From Anaerolineae bacterium (lineage in GTDB: Bacteria; Chloroflexota; Anaerolineae; Aggregatilineales; Phototrophicaceae): DNA of 9,448 nucleotides. Positions 6,110 through 9,448 of this stretch are shown in pieces. How positions within the stretch are numbered: the first letter of the stretch is position 1; every line of letters starts with the position of its first letter. Below the pieces are notes generated by a model. The model made no database searches, was not told the DNA's origin, and saw nothing but the letters and a program-made list of their open reading frames with translations. Both the position numbers and the translations under genes were made by a program. The stretch covers positions 1 to 9,448 of the forward strand of contig WGEI01000359.1 of NCBI GenBank assembly GCA_015492875.1, written 5' to 3'.

Positions 6110-7039
6110 ATGCGTTTTGACCAGTTAACCAACACCTATTCTATCGTCGCCCGTGACCCCGAAACTGGCCAATTGGGCGTGGCCGTCCAAACGCACCAAG
6201 TGGGCGTTGGGCGCGTTGTGCCGTGGTTATTGCCGGGGCGGGGGGCTGTCGCCACCCAGTCCTTATCAAATGTCAGTTTTGGGCCAATGGCCTTAGCCAT
6301 GCTACGTGAAGGCATTCCCGCGCCCAAGATTATCGACGCCCTCATCGCTAGTGACCCCGGCCATGCGCGCCGTCAAGTGGCGGTGGTAGATAGGGAAGGG
6401 CGCGCCGCGGCCTATACTGGTGACGGCTGTATTCGCTATGCCAGCCACCACATTGGCGAAGGCTATAGCGTGCAAGCCAACATGATGACCCGCGATACTG
6501 TTGTGCCCGCTATGGCACAAGCCTTCGAGCGCGCGCAGGGCGACCTCGCCGAGCGCATGGTGGCGGCTTTGCGCACCGCACAGGCAGAAGATGGCGATAT
6601 TCGCGGGATGCAGTCTGCAGCTTTAGTCGTTGTCCCCAATGATGTTAAAGGGCCAGAATGGGCCACTGATTATGATTTGCGCGTGGATGAGAGCGATAAC
6701 CCCGTTGACGACTTGGCGCGCTTAGTCACCATTCGCACAGCACAAATCGCCGACTCGCGCGGTTACATTGCGTTTGAAAATGGCGATATCGATAAGGCAT
6801 TATCGCTGTGGACGCAGGCGCGGGCGAAAGCGCCTTTCATGGAAGAGATGGCATACTGGCAAGCGGTTACGTTGGCTGATAAGCCCGCCCAAATACAGAA
6901 AGCTGCTGAAATTTTGCGCCCTGTGCTGGCTAATGAGGAACGCCGTGAACACTGGCTGGACTTGCTCGACCGTTTGGAAGAGGTCGGGCTGATTGAACGC
7001 GCTGGTGCTGCCCGTGAATTGCGCGCCGCTTTGGTGTAA
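6110..7039 (+). CDS. DUF1028 (Ntn-hydrolase-like) protein with TPR-like tail
   Basis: A 309-residue protein. Residues 9-220 match the DUF1028 family: TYSIVARDPETGQLGVAVQ at the start, RVVPW, GAVATQSLSNVSFGP, QVAVVDREGR, GYSVQANMM, and EDGDIRGMQSAALVVV at the end. The family has an Ntn-hydrolase-type fold and an uncertain reaction. Many members begin right at the TYSI/TFSI motif, with the Thr near the N-terminus; here seven residues precede it. The tail from about 225 is helical, with one clear TPR-like unit (YIAFENGDIDKALSLWTQAR) and a second weaker one. No signal peptide is seen, so it is probably cytoplasmic. The ATG at 6110 has GGGAG nine bases upstream; the frame stays open further upstream but overlaps the divergent gene and shows no family similarity. 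It converges on the FHA gene with only nine bases between the stops. Confidence 0.85.
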   Translation: MRFDQLTNTYSIVARDPETGQLGVAVQTHQVGVGRVVPWLLPGRGAVATQSLSNVSFGPMALAMLREGIPAPKIIDALIASDPGHARRQVAVVDREGRAAAYTGDGCIRYASHHIGEGYSVQANMMTRDTVVPAMAQAFERAQGDLAERMVAALRTAQAEDGDIRGMQSAALVVVPNDVKGPEWATDYDLRVDESDNPVDDLARLVTIRTAQIADSRGYIAFENGDIDKALSLWTQARAKAPFMEEMAYWQAVTLADKPAQIQKAAEILRPVLANEERREHWLDLLDRLEEVGLIERAGAARELRAALV

Positions 7040-7048
7040 ATCGCAGGC

Positions 7049-7528
7049 CTAAAGTTGTAGCCCTAAAAAGAGCACCCGCACTTTCAACTTGCCGAATTGC
7101 AGTTCATCGCCATGCCGCAGGCGGTAGCTTTGTAACGGGCGCAAGCCACGACCGTTGAGCAATGTGCCGTTGGTGCTATTTACGTCCTTGACGCGCAGGC
7201 CATCGGCACTGATTGTGATGGTGGCATGATAGCGAGAGACGCCCAGTTCTTGCCCGCTATATTCCTGAAAATCTACATCCACAGGATGATCGTGGGAGAT
7301 GCCAGCGCGGCCTATCACCATGAACTTCTTCACGGGTACATCGAAGGACTTGCCATTTTCGCCAGTGATGATGAACCGCAGTTGGCGCGGGATGCGCAAA
7401 TCTAGGCGGTCTGTCTTGCGGGGCTGCATGGGGGCGGCTGGCGCGCGCGGCCCCAAAAAGCGGGTATCACGAATACGGGTCACATCCCGTTCGCTGATAA
7501 CATCGAGACTGGTCTTCTTTTTACTCAT
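7049..7528 (-). CDS. FHA-domain protein
   Basis: A 159-residue protein. Residues 1-48 are basic and Pro-rich, probably disordered, with several Thr residues (6, 17, 22) that could be kinase targets. The FHA domain spans about 50-156 and keeps the phosphothreonine-binding set: G73-R74, S98-R99-x-H101, and N117-S-T-N120-G121-T122. It should bind phosphothreonine peptides and so link to a Ser/Thr kinase, but no kinase or phosphatase is in the window. There is no membrane segment. The ATG at 7528 has AGGAG seven bases upstream and a good promoter just before it, so it is probably transcribed on its own. Confidence 0.9.
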   Translation of the reverse strand: MSKKKTSLDVISERDVTRIRDTRFLGPRAPAAPMQPRKTDRLDLRIPRQLRFIITGENGKSFDVPVKKFMVIGRAGISHDHPVDVDFQEYSGQELGVSRYHATITISADGLRVKDVNSTNGTLLNGRGLRPLQSYRLRHGDELQFGKLKVRVLFLGLQL

Positions 7529-7560
7529 AAGCCTACTCCTCAGCCCCTTGACTTGTCTTA

Positions 7561-7589
7561 AGTATAACCGATTACATCGAATTTATGAA
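7561..7589 (-). promoter_or_regulatory. Promoter of the FHA gene
   Basis: On the minus strand TTCATA (7589-7584, four of six -35 positions) is followed after 17 bases by TATACT (7566-7561, five of six -10 positions). The inferred start near 7554 gives a leader of about 26 bases that includes the AGGAG ribosome site. Confidence 0.5.
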
Positions 7590-7648
7590 TTAGGTAAATT
7601 GTACCGCGAAATACGGGGTTTTGTTGTTGCAATTCCCTTACAAACTTG

Positions 7649-8407
7649 TTATACGCTCGCCGCCAAATGCGCCTCTACTGCCGCGCAAAACGCCTCCCAT
7701 TGCTCATCATGCACCGCATGACCACAGTCAAATAACGCTAGTCGGCCATGCTTCACCCGCTCTAAATACACTTCGGCATATTCTGCTGGATTGAGCTTAT
7801 CCGCTTTCCCCAACATCATCAGCAAGGGCGCAGTGATGCGGGGCGCTAGGCTCAGGCTCACATCGCCCCCGCTATCCAGATAGTATTTCATCGCCCGTAT
7901 CCACGCCAATACAAACGCTTCTTTGTGGGCGATGCCATGCCGTTGGCAATCGTCTTCCGTCATCCAGTGCGGGGGATACATGCGTTGAATATAGGGGCGC
8001 ATGAGCGCGCCAAAATAGCCCACCGCACCCCAGACCGCCGCCGACTGTGCGCGCTGTGGCGCTATCCCCGCGATGGTCAGCACAACCTCGCCGCCGTCGC
8101 TATAGCCCAGAAAATGCGCTTTTTCAACCGCCAGCGCGTCCATGAAAGCGAGGACATCTTCGGCATCACGACGATAAAACTTCAGCGGGAAGTCTCGTGG
8201 TTTGGGCAGGCTTTCGCCATACCCGCGCAGCGTCGGCCCCAGTACATGGTAGCCCAACCCCTGTAGCCAGCGCATGACGCGCCCCAAATTGGTCTCTGCT
8301 GTGCCTAAGAAACCATGCACGGCGATGACCGTACCGCGCGCCCTGCCCTTTGGTTGCAGCGATACATAGTGCAAGCGCGCCCCGGTGGCGATGTCAACAT
8401 GCGGCAT
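7649..8407 (-). CDS. Alpha/beta hydrolase, BPHL-like
   Basis: A 252-residue single-domain alpha/beta hydrolase of ordinary length. From the start MPHVDIATGARLHY the order is: a beta strand TVIAVHGFLG with the HG oxyanion motif (31-32), RGYGES (61-66), the nucleophile elbow GYSDGG with Ser103, a short lid region (about 130-175), the acid Asp203 in LGKADKLNP, and a catalytic His at 230 or 233 in CGHAVH. The GYSDGG elbow followed by AAVWGAVGY resembles the biphenyl-hydrolase-like (valacyclovirase) group, which cleaves esters or related bonds; the substrate is unknown. No signal peptide. ATG 8407 fits the family N-terminus; GGAGGAG lies about ten bases upstream. An in-frame ATG at 8449 would add 14 residues that look unrelated to the family. 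Confidence 0.85.
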   Translation of the reverse strand: MPHVDIATGARLHYVSLQPKGRARGTVIAVHGFLGTAETNLGRVMRWLQGLGYHVLGPTLRGYGESLPKPRDFPLKFYRRDAEDVLAFMDALAVEKAHFLGYSDGGEVVLTIAGIAPQRAQSAAVWGAVGYFGALMRPYIQRMYPPHWMTEDDCQRHGIAHKEAFVLAWIRAMKYYLDSGGDVSLSLAPRITAPLLMMLGKADKLNPAEYAEVYLERVKHGRLALFDCGHAVHDEQWEAFCAAVEAHLAASV

Positions 8408-8510
8408 ACCTCGCGCTCTCCTCCCATCATGCGGCCTATATCGCCCCATAAACTAACAGAAGCCGCCCCACACCCGCAAGTACCAGCTCCCCCCACCAGT
8501 TGGTGACTAT

Positions 8511-8539
8511 TTGCCCCTCGCTTGTATTTTGGCTAAAAT
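8511..8539 (+). promoter_or_regulatory. Promoter of the restriction-modification gene
   Basis: TTGCCC (8511-8516, four of six -35 positions), a 17-base spacer, and TAAAAT (8534-8539, five of six -10 positions). The inferred start near 8546 gives a leader of about 42 bases. That leader contains a small dyad TTAGC-CGAT-GCTAA (8562-8575) directly before the AAGGGG ribosome site (8577-8582). Confidence 0.5.
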
Positions 8540-8587
8540 AACGCCCGTCATGTTTGTGTTGTTAGCCGATGCTAAGAAGGGGATAGT

Positions 8588-9448
8588 ATGCCCAGCCCGC
8601 GCGTGAGAATTTCGCCCGAAGATAAAGCCATCGCCCAATACCTAAAAGCCAAGCAAGCCCTCGTCAAAAAGCAGGGCGTCACTGGCGAGGGGCAACTGCG
8701 CAGCGCCTTCGCCGACCTGCTCAAAGACGTTGCCGTCAAGCGCAATTGGATGCTGGTGGAAGAGCTTTCCGAACGTGTCAAAGGCCGCACCATCCGCCCT
8801 GATGGCACTTTGCGCGACGAGTGGCGCTTGCCCCATGGCTATTGGGAGGCCAAAGATAGCGCCGACGACCTCCAGTCTGAGGTGCGCAAAAAGCGCGAAC
8901 GCGGCTATCCCTTCTCTAACATCATCTTTGAAGATACCCAGCAGGCCATCCTCTACCAAGATGAGCAACCTGTCCTCAAGGCCGACCTCGCTGACCCAGC
9001 CGACATCGCCCGCCTGCTCACCGAATTCCTCAGCTACGACGTGCCGCCCTTCGCCGAGTTTGAAGAGGCCGTCGAAGCCTTCAAAGAGCAAGTGCCCCGC
9101 ATCGCCCAAGCGCTATTGGCGCGCATCCAAGCCGCCCACCGCGATAACAAAAAGTTCCAAGCGGCCTTTGATAGTTTTCGTGAACTGTGCCAGAACTCGC
9201 TCAACCCCAACATCAGCAACGCCGCCATTGATGAAATGCTCATCCAGCACTTGCTCACCGAGCGCCTCATCCGCCGCATTTTCAAAGTCGAAGAGTTCAC
9301 ACGGCGCAACGTCATCGCCCGTAAGGTGGAAGAGGTCATCACCGCCCTCACCAGTGAGCATTTCAACCGCACCGAGTTTCTCGGCTCGTTAGACCGCTTC
9401 TACACCGCCATCGAGCGCACCGCCGATAGGCTGGCCGATATTCATGAG
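8588..9448 (+). CDS. N-terminal part of a type IIG / type ISP-like restriction-modification enzyme (3'-partial)
   Basis: The first 287 codons of a longer protein, open at the right edge. ATG 8588 has AAGGGG five bases upstream. Residues about 30-135 form a PD-(D/E)XK nuclease-like domain: E34 in the early helix, P71-D72 before the core, and the E-x-K pair E87/K89 in GYWEAKD. It goes on with a DDLQSEVRKKRERGYPFSN helix and the strand NIIFEDTQQAILYQ. From about 140 on the chain is helical, including EMLIQHLLTERLIRRIF, as in the linker before the adenine methyltransferase domain of single-chain restriction-modification enzymes. No Walker A motif appears in the visible part. By family knowledge, a methyltransferase and a target-recognition domain should follow outside the window. 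The enzyme would cut unmethylated foreign DNA and methylate host sites. Confidence 0.75.
   Translation, partial: MPSPRVRISPEDKAIAQYLKAKQALVKKQGVTGEGQLRSAFADLLKDVAVKRNWMLVEELSERVKGRTIRPDGTLRDEWRLPHGYWEAKDSADDLQSEVRKKRERGYPFSNIIFEDTQQAILYQDEQPVLKADLADPADIARLLTEFLSYDVPPFAEFEEAVEAFKEQVPRIAQALLARIQAAHRDNKKFQAAFDSFRELCQNSLNPNISNAAIDEMLIQHLLTERLIRRIFKVEEFTRRNVIARKVEEVITALTSEHFNRTEFLGSLDRFYTAIERTADRLADIHE

Noticed and set aside
7299..7721. Plus-strand frame across the FHA and hydrolase genes
   Set aside because: It is antisense to two well-supported genes and has no family features.
8730..9392. Long Ser/Pro/Lys-rich plus-strand frame, and a minus-strand frame at 8642-9109
   Set aside because: Both are shadows of the restriction-modification gene, which reads through in a different frame with clear family motifs.

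Overview
The window most likely comes from a Chloroflexota bacterium, probably class Anaerolineae. This is inferred from gene content: exported TPR proteins with Pro/Thr-rich (PTPTPTPDP-type) spacers, a SpoIIAA-like stand-alone protein, a DUF1028 protein and an FHA protein, at mid GC. No rRNA or tRNA fixes the taxonomy. Ten coding regions are supported, two of them cut by the window edges.

Left edge (1-614): a minus-strand lipoprotein begins at a GTG codon at 295 and runs off the left edge in an acidic repeat encoded by 48-bp tandem DNA repeats. The 319-bp divergent gap beside it holds a perfect CRP/FNR-type palindrome (386-401) and a good sigma-70-type promoter (529-557) facing right.

TPR block (615-4417): three consecutive paralogous genes of 414, 413 and 421 codons form an apparent operon. 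Each product has a basic N-terminus, one membrane anchor, a short Pro/Thr-containing spacer, about nine TPR-like units and cysteines confined to the C-terminal part. A hairpin at 4423-4453 closes the operon and probably also terminates the convergent gene.

Middle (4474-7528): mostly ordinary accessory genes on alternating strands. These are a SpoIIAA/STAS-like protein (-), a nucleotidyltransferase-fold protein with an Asp-to-Asn change in its metal-binding motif (-), a DUF1028 Ntn-hydrolase-like protein with a TPR-like tail (+), and a single-domain FHA protein (-). A 20-codon reading frame with a good ribosome site lies antisense between the first two.

Right edge (7649-9448): an alpha/beta hydrolase of the BPHL-like type (-), then a divergent gap with a promoter, then the first 287 codons of a large restriction-modification enzyme with a PD-(D/E)XK nuclease motif (type IIG or type ISP-like). 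The enzyme continues past the window, so a defence locus may lie to the right.

No clearly new multi-gene system is visible. The most distinctive unit is the three-gene array of membrane-anchored TPR paralogues with a conserved cysteine pattern. The neighbouring genes are mostly separate transcription units with no obvious shared pathway.
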